The notes beneath the pieces were generated by a model, which did no database searches, was not told where the DNA came from, and worked only from the letters and a program-made list of their open reading frames with translations. Position numbers and translations under genes: made by a program. From assembly GCA_019459055.1 (NCBI GenBank), contig JAIBEI010000040.1:1-64000 (forward strand): 64,000 nt of DNA, written 5' to 3'. The stretch comes from Thiobacillus sp. Its GTDB lineage: Bacteria > Pseudomonadota > Gammaproteobacteria > Burkholderiales > Thiobacillaceae. Shown here piece by piece: positions 43,852-52,186 of this stretch (its first letter is position 1; each line of letters begins with the position of its first letter).

Positions 43852-46335
43852 TTACCGGTAGATGTTGAGGTAGGCGTCCAGGCTAAACGGACCTTTCCGG
43901 ACCCGGTATCGCGGCCGCGCTTCATAGCCATCGGCGGTGTTTTCGAGGCCCTTGGGTATGCCATCGATTGTTTCGATGAACTGGCCGGACTGGTCATTGA
44001 GCGTCAGGCGAACCTTGGACCAGTCCTCATAGAAGTATTCCTGCAAGAGCGGAATTACCTTGCGGCGGAACGCAGCTTCAAGGTCATCCAGCGTCCTGAC
44101 ATTGATGAAGTAGGCGTGACCAATCGTGTGGTCGCGGTCGTACAAGTACTCAACGCGCTCATTCAGAATCTGAAGCATGGCCCGAAGGTCGATACCCTCG
44201 ATACTGGCCTGCTGTAGCGCCTCGGGGCTGGGCTGCAGCTCCTCAAACTCAAACCGGCGACGCAGCGCAGTATCGAGCAGAGCAATCGAACGGTCAGCGG
44301 TATTCATGGTGCCGACTACGTAAAGATTGGCAGGAACGCTGAACTCGTCTCCGGAATAGGGGAGCTTCACCGTCAATGCATTTTCTTCACCTTCGCGCTT
44401 ATCGGGCTCCAGCAGGGTAATGAGCTCGCCGAAGACCTTGGAGATATTGGCACGGTTAATTTCGTCGATGATGAGAACGAAGGGTTGGTTGCCACCACCT
44501 TGTCGTTCATTGATAAGGCCGTCGAGTGAGTCGAATTTGATGGCGTCGTTGTCTAGTCGATACAGGGTCGATTGCTGGAAGTTTTTCTCGTAGATGTCTT
44601 CTACTGGGCGGTTGCCCTCGAAGACAGCCAGCCAGCGAACGGGGCGCATTTGATGGTAGGTGCCAGCGGCCCCGGCCTCCAGGTACTCGTAATCGCCAAC
44701 GACCTCGCCTATGGCCCGGAACGCCTTGTTGCCTTGCGAGGCAACGACGAGGTCGCCAATCTTGAGCTCATTTTTGAAGGTGCTGACGAAACGAACCTGG
44801 GAGTCGAGCTTTTCGACGTCATTGTGGTCGTCCTCGAGTTTTTTCCTGATTTCAGCAACAGTCGTGCATTCAGAGAAATCAACGTCGTCGCCCCAGCCCA
44901 GCAGCGCGTAGCCGTTCGCAATGCATTCCTGGAAGACGCGATTTCCTTCGCTGGTGCCGGCAATGCCAAATGACATCTTGTAGACGGTCCTGTCCTGCAG
45001 TGGTTTGCCTTGCAACCCTGGTTTGACCAGCGTGCTGCGTCGGGCGGCGTCGCATACCTCCCGGAAAATCCCCGGGCGGACACGGTAGGTGACCTGGCCA
45101 TCCTTGGACTCCGGGCGTAAACCCTCAACGAAGTCCTCATAACCATACGATTGGTGGAAAGTCACAAAGCTAATCCGGCCTTCCTTTCTGAGTTCCTCGT
45201 ATCGCTTCATAAGCTCCTGACGGGGCTGGCCTGAGTGTCCGTCACAGATTTCGACCGCGCGTTCAGCAGTCTTGTAGGTCTTGCCGGTGCCCGGAGGGCC
45301 GTACAGGATGATGTTCATGCTTTGCGGGGGCTCATCAGTCAAAGTGGGTTGGGGCGCTGGTCTGCTAGCCTCATCGTGTTGTTCGACGGTGGCGGGTATC
45401 CCCTCGTAGGCATCACACAATGCCGTGAGTGCTTCCATGGTGGGGACATACAAATTGTCAGCAGGGAAGCCCACATTCAACTTGGGAGCATGAGCATCCA
45501 GGCTAGAAATACGTGGTTCATCCTTGCCATATCGCCTATTCAGCGAGACTCCAGGGGCGAGTGATGGCCAATCACCTGGCTCAACAAAAACCGTTACCTT
45601 GCTTCCGGTACGTACTAGACCGATTTGCCGTCCCGTGTCCGTGCTAAATGCCGCCATATACTTGACGGGTTCCCTTAGAAGCTGAAAACGGTCCTGCAGG
45701 TAAGTCAGTGCATCTTCTTGGGTCAGCTTTTTGGGTAAGGTGGCCTCCCAGCTGGCCCAGAGCTCGGAGGCGTATTCGAAGGGTGACTTGTCGCCACGTG
45801 ATTGCATGAGCTCGGCATAGAGCTCGGTATAGCTGGGGCGCGGGTTTGTTGTGTGGGCTAACGCCCTGAGGACTTCCAGTTTGTAGATGGGAAGTATGGA
45901 AAGGGCGGACCGGTTTTGGTAGAGGAAAGCTATTTTCCACTTTATCACTTGCCCCAAATCAGCGTTCTCGACGGTCTGGAAATCCCCATTCCGGGCCGCC
46001 TCCGCAACCTTCACCACTTCGGTCAGGACCGCCTTAAAGGCCGCCTCTGGAGTGTTTCCGTACTTCGCGTACCAAGCGTAAATGTCCCCATACATCAGTC
46101 CGCCTTCATTCTTCTTGGCCTGGTCATCCGCTCGATGATAGATGCCGAACTTGAAGGCGGAGCCCCCCCAGATTGAGCCTAGCTGTTCTGTCCTACCTTC
46201 CAGCCAATTGGTGAAAGTATTGTTATCGCCGGCCTTCGTGTACTGCTCAATCCGGAGTGAGCCTAATGTGTCCAACGGCCACTGTTGCAAGAACTCGTCC
46301 CACAGTTTTTCGGAGTTTTCAGGGTTTATTTTCAT
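43852..46335 (-). CDS. mcrB: McrB, GTPase AAA+ motor with an EVE-like insertion
   Basis: 827 residues. The N-terminal ~330 residues (start MKINPENSEKLWDEFLQQWP) are an unassigned sensor region. The McrB motor has Walker A ILYGPPGTGKTYKTAE (about 343), Walker B VLIIDEINRANISKVFGEL (about 622) and the McrB signature MNTADRS (about 678) with ALRRRF. Between Walker A and Walker B an extra ~130-residue domain (about 450-580) has YKMSFGIAG, YALLGWGDDVDF and VVASQGNKAFRAIGEVVG, the pattern of an EVE domain, which in related proteins reads modified bases. The target may therefore be recognised from within the motor. First gene of mcrB-mcrC-orf. Confidence 0.9.
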   Translation of the reverse strand: MKINPENSEKLWDEFLQQWPLDTLGSLRIEQYTKAGDNNTFTNWLEGRTEQLGSIWGGSAFKFGIYHRADDQAKKNEGGLMYGDIYAWYAKYGNTPEAAFKAVLTEVVKVAEAARNGDFQTVENADLGQVIKWKIAFLYQNRSALSILPIYKLEVLRALAHTTNPRPSYTELYAELMQSRGDKSPFEYASELWASWEATLPKKLTQEDALTYLQDRFQLLREPVKYMAAFSTDTGRQIGLVRTGSKVTVFVEPGDWPSLAPGVSLNRRYGKDEPRISSLDAHAPKLNVGFPADNLYVPTMEALTALCDAYEGIPATVEQHDEASRPAPQPTLTDEPPQSMNIILYGPPGTGKTYKTAERAVEICDGHSGQPRQELMKRYEELRKEGRISFVTFHQSYGYEDFVEGLRPESKDGQVTYRVRPGIFREVCDAARRSTLVKPGLQGKPLQDRTVYKMSFGIAGTSEGNRVFQECIANGYALLGWGDDVDFSECTTVAEIRKKLEDDHNDVEKLDSQVRFVSTFKNELKIGDLVVASQGNKAFRAIGEVVGDYEYLEAGAAGTYHQMRPVRWLAVFEGNRPVEDIYEKNFQQSTLYRLDNDAIKFDSLDGLINERQGGGNQPFVLIIDEINRANISKVFGELITLLEPDKREGEENALTVKLPYSGDEFSVPANLYVVGTMNTADRSIALLDTALRRRFEFEELQPSPEALQQASIEGIDLRAMLQILNERVEYLYDRDHTIGHAYFINVRTLDDLEAAFRRKVIPLLQEYFYEDWSKVRLTLNDQSGQFIETIDGIPKGLENTADGYEARPRYRVRKGPFSLDAYLNIYR

Positions 46336-46416
46336 ATTTTGATACGGCTAGTTATTGGGGGCGCTGCAAGCTTGCATGCCTCGCTCTCCAGTGATGCAAC
46401 TATTTGCATCATTTTT

Positions 46417-46447
46417 TAAAAAAAGAACCCCCGGCAGAGCCAGGGGG
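46417..46447 (-). terminator. Rho-independent terminator downstream of the nuclease-helicase gene
   Basis: On the minus strand CCCCCTGGC-TCT-GCCGGGGG is followed by TTCTTTTTTT. It lies about 100 bp after the stop of the TM0106-type gene and before mcrB, so these genes are separate transcripts. A second small hairpin (GATGCAA/TTGCATC, 46393-46410) follows. Confidence 0.8.
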
Positions 46448-46490
46448 AAAGTCATACACCCTTCGAGAGGCATTTACAGGTTATCTCGCG

Positions 46491-46531
46491 TTGGTAGGCG
46501 TTTGAAGCTCTATCGAAAAAATGCCTACCAA
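46491..46531. repeat. 9-bp inverted repeat after the nuclease-helicase gene
   Basis: TTGGTAGGC (46491-46499) and GCCTACCAA (46523-46531) pair perfectly across 23 bp, just downstream of the minus-strand stop at 46548. It could fold in the 3' untranslated RNA. Confidence 0.5.
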
Positions 46532-46547
46532 GCTAGGTAGCCCCATA

Positions 46548-49500
46548 CTACTGTTGGAGTTCGCCAACCTCACGCACCCAACACAGTGTGTTCACCAAGG
46601 CCATCTCCTCCGGGGTTGAACAACGGATAGAAAGCAGAGCTGGGTTAGCGATGAAAAGCGCCAAACACTTGGCTCGGGAGATTGCTACATTCAGCCGGTT
46701 CTTGCTGTAAAGGAACTCGATGAACCTCGGCAGGTATTCGCCGCTCGATGTAGCCATGGAAACAATCACTACTTCGGCTTCCTGGCCCTGAAACTTGTCG
46801 ACGGTCCCCACCCGTGCGCCTTCCGGTAGAACCTGTCTGAGGAGGTTGACCTGCATGTTGTAGGGCGCCACTACCAGGATGTCGTTTAGGGTCATTGGGT
46901 GTTCATGGCCCGCTTTGTCCCGGTAATGCTGCTTGAGCAGGCTGGTCAACAATTCATTGACCAAGCACGCTTCCTCCGGGCTGCGCTGGGAGCAGGCATC
47001 ATGCTCAATCGGGATATACCGAACACCCGTTGGGCTTAAATAGGGGTGTGCATCTGACTCGAGTATGAGCGTTTGCATTGCATTGTTGGGCTCAGGTTCC
47101 AGTCGGCCGTCGTAGACCGCGTCAGAAATGAACCGGCATACATCTGGGTGCATCCGCCAAGTTGTGCCAAGAAAAATTCCCCGTTCTGCGGGGATGGTGG
47201 CCATGCCATTTAGCAGAAACTCAAGAGAGGATTCTCCCGAGCGGCCAGGGTGGACGCCCTGGATAGGCTGCCCAAGCTGCATTTGGTCACCTAACAGCAC
47301 GATGTTTCTAGCACTTGTGCCTAAGGCGACAAGATTGGCCAACGCGACCTGTCCAGCCTCATCAACAAAAATGTAGTCCAGGGCCTGATTCAGTGATTCA
47401 TCAGAAAACAGCCAGGCTGTCCCAGCAATCAACTGTGCACCGGCAGAGAGGGCCACAGCGAGGTCTTCATTGCTGAACATGTCCTCAATGAATTCTCCAT
47501 CCAGGTGGGAGTCTGGCTTGGTCGAAGTCGATTTCTTTGCACCACGGAATGAAAACCCTCGCTGCCTGGCCACCTTCTCGACGCCATGAAGGAGGTTGTT
47601 GATTGCCTTGTGGCTGTTGGAGGAAACCCCAACCCGAAAGCCCTGCTGCATCAGGGATACGATGACATGGGAACCCGTGTAGGTTTTGCCTGCCCCGGGA
47701 GGGCCTTGGACGAACAGATAACTACCATCCATGCCGGTGATGGCCTGGATGATTTGCGGTAACTCATCCTTGTCATCAAGGATAATAGGGGCTCCATCTC
47801 CATGTCCGTGGATTTTGGGCAACGCCTGGGTTAGAACAGCCTCGATAGCTGCATATTCACCTGTGCTCTGGACTACGCTGTCAGCAAAACGAAAAACAGC
47901 CTCCTTAAGTGCATTAGTTGAGATTGGAACGCCGGGCCCCAGGCAAATGGTGGCGGGCAGAGCTTCCTTATTGGCCGAGCGTTTGAAACTGACTCTGCGG
48001 GCCTCTCCGTCTACCTTGAGCCCACGTATTGGCTCGGCGGTTTGGGTAATGGTCGCGCCATCACCTGTCTTCAGCTTTGTTTCCTGCTCTGGAAATCTGA
48101 AAGTGTGGACAACGGAGCGCTTATCGATGAGCGGTGGGTGGTCAGGGTCAGGTATAAGCCCGGCCAAGCACTCAACATCCTCGATGAGTTCATCGTCCGT
48201 CATCTCCATTCTGGAGAACATTGCCCACCATTCTGGCTTGGAGGTCCTGCGATGGAAATCTAGGAGCTGATACGTGAGTTCCTGGAGGTGCTCAGCCGCC
48301 CCCCATGTCGTCCGGCTTTCTGGCAGATTGTCGACGAGCCGCTCTCTATATGGAATGAGCCGCTTTTCATCTTCGGTCAGCGCACCGACTTCAGGCATCT
48401 TGTCATCGGAGGAAGTTGGCCGCTCCTTTGCCCAAATCAGGCTTGTTGGCCGCAACTGGAGCAGCCACTCTCTCAGTTCATAAGTTGAACGAACATCGTC
48501 GTAGTTGTAGTCCTCGATATCCTTGAGCAACTGCGGGTCCTGGGTTTCTTTCCAGCGCTCGTAGTAGACGATGCTGGCACCGGCACTCTTGACGTCACCT
48601 GTCCGACTCTCCAGGTAGAAGTGCTCGATGTTCTTGATGGAATATCTGGGCTCGGAAACACGAATCCCTTCCCGCACCACCTTATAGAGGTCGACCAGCA
48701 TTCCCCGGCGCAGTAGGTTGTCCACCTCGGCTTCTCTAGTTCCATGCAGGGACATGAGTTTCTTGAGTGCCGTCTGCTCGTAATGGGCGTAGTGGTAGAT
48801 GTGGGCGTCAGGATGCCGCTGCAGCCATCCGGTCACGAAGTCCATGAAGGCTTCAAAAGCCCGCTTTTCTTCAGTCCGGCTATGGGCCCAGAAAGCTTTG
48901 AACTCAGGCTTCCCATCCTGGAAAAAGTAAAGGCCGAATAGGTATTCCAGACCGCCTTCTTCCAGGGGGTCACCCTCCATGTCGAAGAACAGGTCACCCA
49001 CGTGTGGGCGGGGGAGGCGGGCGAAACCCCGGGCACCGCCCTCGTCTTGAGGCAGCAACTCAAGATGGTTTTCACCTGTCTGACGAGCTTTGAACTGTAG
49101 TGAGGCCTGGTGGCGAAGATTCTCAACAGTCTCGACCGTCATTTTTGGAATTTTTGTGCCCGGAGCAAGCGTGGCCAAGGCTTCCAGTGTCGGGATGCAA
49201 GCCTGTTGCAGCTTTTTCACCTGAATTTTGGTGATGTTTGCTACTTGGCAAAGGTGGTCGTCCTGCTGCCTTCGCTCTTCACATAGCCCTTGCCACTTGC
49301 ATTGGTCACATTTCTCGCAAGGGTCAGGATAAGTCTCAACCGTTTTTCCACTGACCCGCTCGAGAAGACGTTGGGACACAAAATTTAGGTAGCGGGAGTA
49401 GTCGGCGCAGCGATACGTGTCTTCGGTCTGGTCACCCAATATCACATGCATCAGCGCGGGTTCGACACCTTGTACTTTGGCTACAAGGGATGAGTAGAAG

Positions 49501-49946
49501 CCCAACTGAATGATGAACTTGGCCTTTGTACTGCGAGACAGCTTGGTGTCCAGAACCTCATAGCTCCAATTTCCAAGATTGGATGGACGAGTGACTTTCC
49601 TCAAAAAGTCAGCATGGCCGATGAGCTGTCCGTCCAGCAGTGTGGCTTGGTAGATGATTTCTATGCCATCTCGCATGGCCGCTGCGGTAGCTGAAACCTT
49701 CTGTTCGAGGCTTCCACCAAGGCTGGCAATGTCAATGAAAGTTTGGTGGCGTGACCTAAGCGCCTCAACGAACTGGGCCTCGTGTGCGTGACCTTTGGCT
49801 TGAATCAGCTTGGCTTCATCAGAATCCTCGGTTCTGGGAAGCGGCGTCTCTTGGTCAATCAGGTCAAGCGTAGTGAGATGCTCACATTCAAGGAAATTGA
49901 CGAGGTCCGAGGCTGATAAAAGGATGTTGCTATCGCGCTTCTGCAA
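46548..49946 (-). CDS. TM0106-type RecB-like nuclease fused to SF1 helicase
   Basis: 1132 residues. The N-terminal part is a RecB-type PD-(D/E)xK nuclease (YEVLDTKLSRSTKAKFIIQL, about 127) with a four-Cys site CEKCDQCKWQGLC (about 210) that may hold an Fe-S cluster, then an RNase H-like/DNA polB-exo-like segment (GDLFFDMEGDPLEEGGLEYL, about 316). The C-terminal half is an SF1 helicase: Walker A QGPPGAGKTYTG (about 752), Walker B DYIFVDEAGQ, VGTVDKFQGQEAEVVIVS and LNVAISRAK. The start is TTG, with GGGAG 5 bases upstream; no ATG fits. This family is common in defence islands. It lies 46 bp after the DUF6527 gene and may belong to that operon. Confidence 0.88.
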   Translation of the reverse strand: MQKRDSNILLSASDLVNFLECEHLTTLDLIDQETPLPRTEDSDEAKLIQAKGHAHEAQFVEALRSRHQTFIDIASLGGSLEQKVSATAAAMRDGIEIIYQATLLDGQLIGHADFLRKVTRPSNLGNWSYEVLDTKLSRSTKAKFIIQLGFYSSLVAKVQGVEPALMHVILGDQTEDTYRCADYSRYLNFVSQRLLERVSGKTVETYPDPCEKCDQCKWQGLCEERRQQDDHLCQVANITKIQVKKLQQACIPTLEALATLAPGTKIPKMTVETVENLRHQASLQFKARQTGENHLELLPQDEGGARGFARLPRPHVGDLFFDMEGDPLEEGGLEYLFGLYFFQDGKPEFKAFWAHSRTEEKRAFEAFMDFVTGWLQRHPDAHIYHYAHYEQTALKKLMSLHGTREAEVDNLLRRGMLVDLYKVVREGIRVSEPRYSIKNIEHFYLESRTGDVKSAGASIVYYERWKETQDPQLLKDIEDYNYDDVRSTYELREWLLQLRPTSLIWAKERPTSSDDKMPEVGALTEDEKRLIPYRERLVDNLPESRTTWGAAEHLQELTYQLLDFHRRTSKPEWWAMFSRMEMTDDELIEDVECLAGLIPDPDHPPLIDKRSVVHTFRFPEQETKLKTGDGATITQTAEPIRGLKVDGEARRVSFKRSANKEALPATICLGPGVPISTNALKEAVFRFADSVVQSTGEYAAIEAVLTQALPKIHGHGDGAPIILDDKDELPQIIQAITGMDGSYLFVQGPPGAGKTYTGSHVIVSLMQQGFRVGVSSNSHKAINNLLHGVEKVARQRGFSFRGAKKSTSTKPDSHLDGEFIEDMFSNEDLAVALSAGAQLIAGTAWLFSDESLNQALDYIFVDEAGQVALANLVALGTSARNIVLLGDQMQLGQPIQGVHPGRSGESSLEFLLNGMATIPAERGIFLGTTWRMHPDVCRFISDAVYDGRLEPEPNNAMQTLILESDAHPYLSPTGVRYIPIEHDACSQRSPEEACLVNELLTSLLKQHYRDKAGHEHPMTLNDILVVAPYNMQVNLLRQVLPEGARVGTVDKFQGQEAEVVIVSMATSSGEYLPRFIEFLYSKNRLNVAISRAKCLALFIANPALLSIRCSTPEEMALVNTLCWVREVGELQQ

Positions 49947-49992
49947 GGCCGCTCCCTTGTTAATTAATGACTTATTCGGTTCAATCCGCCGT

Positions 49993-50487
49993 TCAGTCCC
50001 CGAATAGCAGGTGCTTGAGCCACTCCAGGATGCCAGGCCGCTTACCGTCCGAGCCCGCTTTTCTCTCTATCGCCGATGTTACTGGACGGGGTGGCACGGG
50101 CCGTTGCGTTGGCGATACCTCCCTCGGCGCCATAGCTGCGTTGCGCAGCGACATCATATCGGCGAGGTCTGCTGCGTCGCGCCTCTGCACCCTTGCAATT
50201 TGTTTGATGTTCATTGCGCCGGCCCATCTCACTTGGTTGCGCCGGATGACGTAGTGCGAGCGGCATGCGTAGTCCCAGTTACCCACCGAGGGCCAGAGTG
50301 ACACAAGCTCGCCTTCGCGCGTTAGACGCCACTCTGCGGGTGATAGTGGTGTGACCACTTCTTCGCCGCAGCCGCAGCAACACTTGTGCGAACAAGTACG
50401 GAAGCGCTCGCTGATATACAGCACTCCATCCTCCAGGTGGTCGGGTATGAACTCAACGAATTTCGGGAGCACTTGGTTCACCCTCAT
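49993..50487 (-). CDS. DUF6527 protein of the ubiquitin-like operon
   Basis: 164 residues. MRVNQVLPKFVEFIPDHLED, then CSHKCCCGCGEEVVTPLSP and WDYACRSHYVIRRNQVRWAG fit DUF6527; the Cys and His residues probably bind zinc. The last ~60 residues are Pro- and Arg-rich linker ending in ILEWLKHLLFGD, possibly an amphipathic helix. The family is found with E1-like ThiF proteins in bacterial ubiquitin-like operons. Its function is not established. The ATG overlaps the E1 stop (ATGA). Confidence 0.82.
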   Translation of the reverse strand: MRVNQVLPKFVEFIPDHLEDGVLYISERFRTCSHKCCCGCGEEVVTPLSPAEWRLTREGELVSLWPSVGNWDYACRSHYVIRRNQVRWAGAMNIKQIARVQRRDAADLADMMSLRNAAMAPREVSPTQRPVPPRPVTSAIERKAGSDGKRPGILEWLKHLLFGD

Positions 50488-51707
50488 GCCACCGGCCCTT
50501 CGAACAGCTCACCACGGGTGAGTGACTGGGGGGCCACAGTGTATGCCGCGTGCTGAGATTTGAAGCGGTCCTCGTAGAAACCGAACAGCTGCTTCCACTT
50601 GATGACCGCGAGTTGCGCGTTCAGGGCATTCAAGTCAGCTACCTGGATGTTCTGTCGGTATAGGGCATCGCTGTCGTCATCATCCATCGGCACGCATTGA
50701 GCCAAGTGGCCACTCTTTTCCCTGGTCGCAGTCGTCACGCGGCAGGTGCCATCGAGTTTGAGCGTTTCTGCGTTCATGACGACATCCATGCCGACATCGA
50801 CGAACGGTAAGCCCTGCGAAACCAGGTACTCGCACACTGTTTTGCGCGCCTTACCCTTATCGACGCATACGAAGACGAAGTCGCAGCCGGCCAGCTCCGC
50901 GACGTTTTCGTTGTCCAGGTAATAAGGGTGCGGGATGATGCCGCTGCGCATCGGGTCGTATTGCCGAAGGAAGTATTCCACCTTCTTCAGGTGTTGCAGC
51001 AGCTCGGCCTTGGTGGCTGCCCCTGGTGCGCGGAACGCGTTGTGCTGCTTGAAATCGTCGCCGTCAAACAGGTGGATTTCCAAAACCGGCGTCTTGCACA
51101 CCTGGTCAAGAACATAGGCGCCGGTACCACCCAGTCCTACGATAGCGACCTTGGCCAGCTTCAGCCGCGCCGACGTGGTGACGATTTCCGCCCGCACGCT
51201 GGCGGTATCGGCGTAGCGGAATACCGAATCCGGCTCGCGTGGCTCGATGATGCGCCTCGTGCGGGCATCCGCATCGGGCTCGATGACCCGGGCCTGGCTT
51301 TGGATGACAGTGATGTAGTGCGTCACCTTCTCGTAGTGGTCGGGAAAACCGTTTGACCACACTTCTGGCTTGTTCGAGAACCGATGTTGGGCCACGCAGC
51401 CTTCGAAGACGTTGAACGGGTGAGGCTGTGTGTCAGCGACGAGCTCGGTCAGGCAGGTGCCATCCGCCCTGCACGGGAAGCTCCCCGTCCACCACACTTG
51501 ATGGTCGTCGTCGGGCGGGGCGGGCGGCAGAATCGAGCCCGCGTTCTCCACGTACTTGCAGACCAGAGTGCCCAGCGCGACCGTTTGCTGCACGGTGACG
51601 TAGGGCACCGAGTGTACCAGCAGGTGCTGCTGATGCACTTCGGCTTCAAACCCTTCGTCCAGTAGCCTTTGCAGGCCCGAATCAGGAACGATTGGTTTTT
51701 CGGACAT
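50484..51707 (-). CDS. DUF6791-ThiF protein, E1-like activating enzyme
   Basis: 407 residues. The N-terminal ~165 residues fit DUF6791 (HLLVHSVPYVTVQQTVALGT, DHQVWWTGSFPCRADG, FPDHYEKVTHYI). The C-terminal ThiF/E1 domain has the nucleotide loop VAIVGLGGTGAYVLDQV (about 187), EIHLFDGDDFKQHNAFRAPG and CDFVFVCVDKGKARK. E1 enzymes adenylate the C-terminus of a ubiquitin-like partner and pass it to a thiol; candidate thiols include SGHLAQC (about 340). The gene overlaps the Ubl gene by 26 bp and the DUF6527 gene by 4 bp, so all are made from one mRNA. No separate E2 or JAB peptidase gene is present. Confidence 0.87.
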   Translation of the reverse strand: MSEKPIVPDSGLQRLLDEGFEAEVHQQHLLVHSVPYVTVQQTVALGTLVCKYVENAGSILPPAPPDDDHQVWWTGSFPCRADGTCLTELVADTQPHPFNVFEGCVAQHRFSNKPEVWSNGFPDHYEKVTHYITVIQSQARVIEPDADARTRRIIEPREPDSVFRYADTASVRAEIVTTSARLKLAKVAIVGLGGTGAYVLDQVCKTPVLEIHLFDGDDFKQHNAFRAPGAATKAELLQHLKKVEYFLRQYDPMRSGIIPHPYYLDNENVAELAGCDFVFVCVDKGKARKTVCEYLVSQGLPFVDVGMDVVMNAETLKLDGTCRVTTATREKSGHLAQCVPMDDDDSDALYRQNIQVADLNALNAQLAVIKWKQLFGFYEDRFKSQHAAYTVAPQSLTRGELFEGPVA

Positions 51708-51945
51708 GAAATTCCATCCCGTTGTGCACCGCGGTCCGCTGGCCGGGAGCGAGCGTGCCGTCGTGCCCGTGTGGGTTGATGTACACCACCGTGTAGATGA
51801 TGTCGAAAGGCCCTTCGGGGAAGGCCAGGCGCACGACCTCGTCGTAGGTGATGGTAGGCCCCTCGAACTGGCGCGGCCTTCCGTTTACGACGATTTCATG
51901 GACCTTGGTGTGATGCGCTTCGATGGCGTTGGCTTCAGTACTCAT
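51682..51945 (-). CDS. ubiquitin-like protein, multiubiquitin family (single unit)
   Basis: 87 residues. The one domain (HEIVVNGRPRQFEGPTITYD, VVRLAFPEGPFDIIYTVVYI, GQRTAVHNGMEFHVRKTNRS) fits the prokaryotic multiubiquitin family, normally present as tandem copies; here there is a single unit. The C-terminus is TNRS and lacks the Gly-Gly of ubiquitin, so activation by the E1 would need a different end or processing. AAGGGG lies about 10 bases before the ATG. The start is 10 bp after the stop of the 57-residue protein. Confidence 0.85.
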   Translation of the reverse strand: MSTEANAIEAHHTKVHEIVVNGRPRQFEGPTITYDEVVRLAFPEGPFDIIYTVVYINPHGHDGTLAPGQRTAVHNGMEFHVRKTNRS

Positions 51946-51955
51946 CGCTTACCCC

Positions 51956-52129
51956 TTATTTCTCGCGACGAACGCCCTTGAAAGGCGTTTTGTCGCTGGT
52001 TTTCACATCGACGAAGCGCCCCGTAGCGGTGTCGCGCTTCACATAGTTCCCGCTGGGAGTTTGCGTTTGGCTGCGCTCCCGCACGGCACCGACTCGATGC
52101 CCGTCGCCGGGCTGTCCATTCTTTGCCAT
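51956..52129 (-). CDS. 57-residue basic protein opening the ubiquitin-like operon
   Basis: A short gene of 58 codons encoding MAKNGQPGDGHRVGAVRERS, then a middle with SGNYVKRDTATGRFVDVK and an end KTPFKGVRREK. AAGGAGG stands 5 bases before the ATG, a near-perfect ribosome site. Similar short basic proteins with the same N-Y-V-K-R-D-T core are common in mobile islands. The protein is Gly-, Arg- and Lys-rich and probably extended; it could be a substrate of the E1 system or bind nucleic acid. Function unknown. Confidence 0.75.
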   Translation of the reverse strand: MAKNGQPGDGHRVGAVRERSQTQTPSGNYVKRDTATGRFVDVKTSDKTPFKGVRREK

Positions 52130-52134
52130 ATGAC

Positions 52135-52154
52135 CTCCTTAAGTGATTAAGGAG
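52135..52154. promoter_or_regulatory. 8-bp dyad carrying a ribosome site on each strand
   Basis: CTCCTTAA (52135-52142), GTGA, TTAAGGAG (52147-52154) is a perfect inverted repeat. On the minus strand it provides AAGGAG for the 57-residue protein (start 52129); on the plus strand it provides AAGGAG in front of an ATG at 52158. Confidence 0.6.
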
Positions 52155-52157
52155 CGT

Positions 52158-52186
52158 ATGTTAAATAATCAAAATGATTATGTCAA
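52158..52186 (-). promoter_or_regulatory. promoter of the ubiquitin-like operon
   Basis: On the minus strand TTGACA (52186-52181), a 17-bp spacer, then TAACAT (52163-52158). The -35 box is a full consensus match. Transcription would start near 52150, about 21 bp before the ATG at 52129. Confidence 0.6.

Noticed and set aside
46367-46381. CAAGCTTGCATGCCT identical to 15 bases of the pUC polylinker
   Set aside because: Flanks do not continue as vector, and part of the match is the self-complementary GCAAGCTTGC. Chance similarity rather than vector contamination is likelier.
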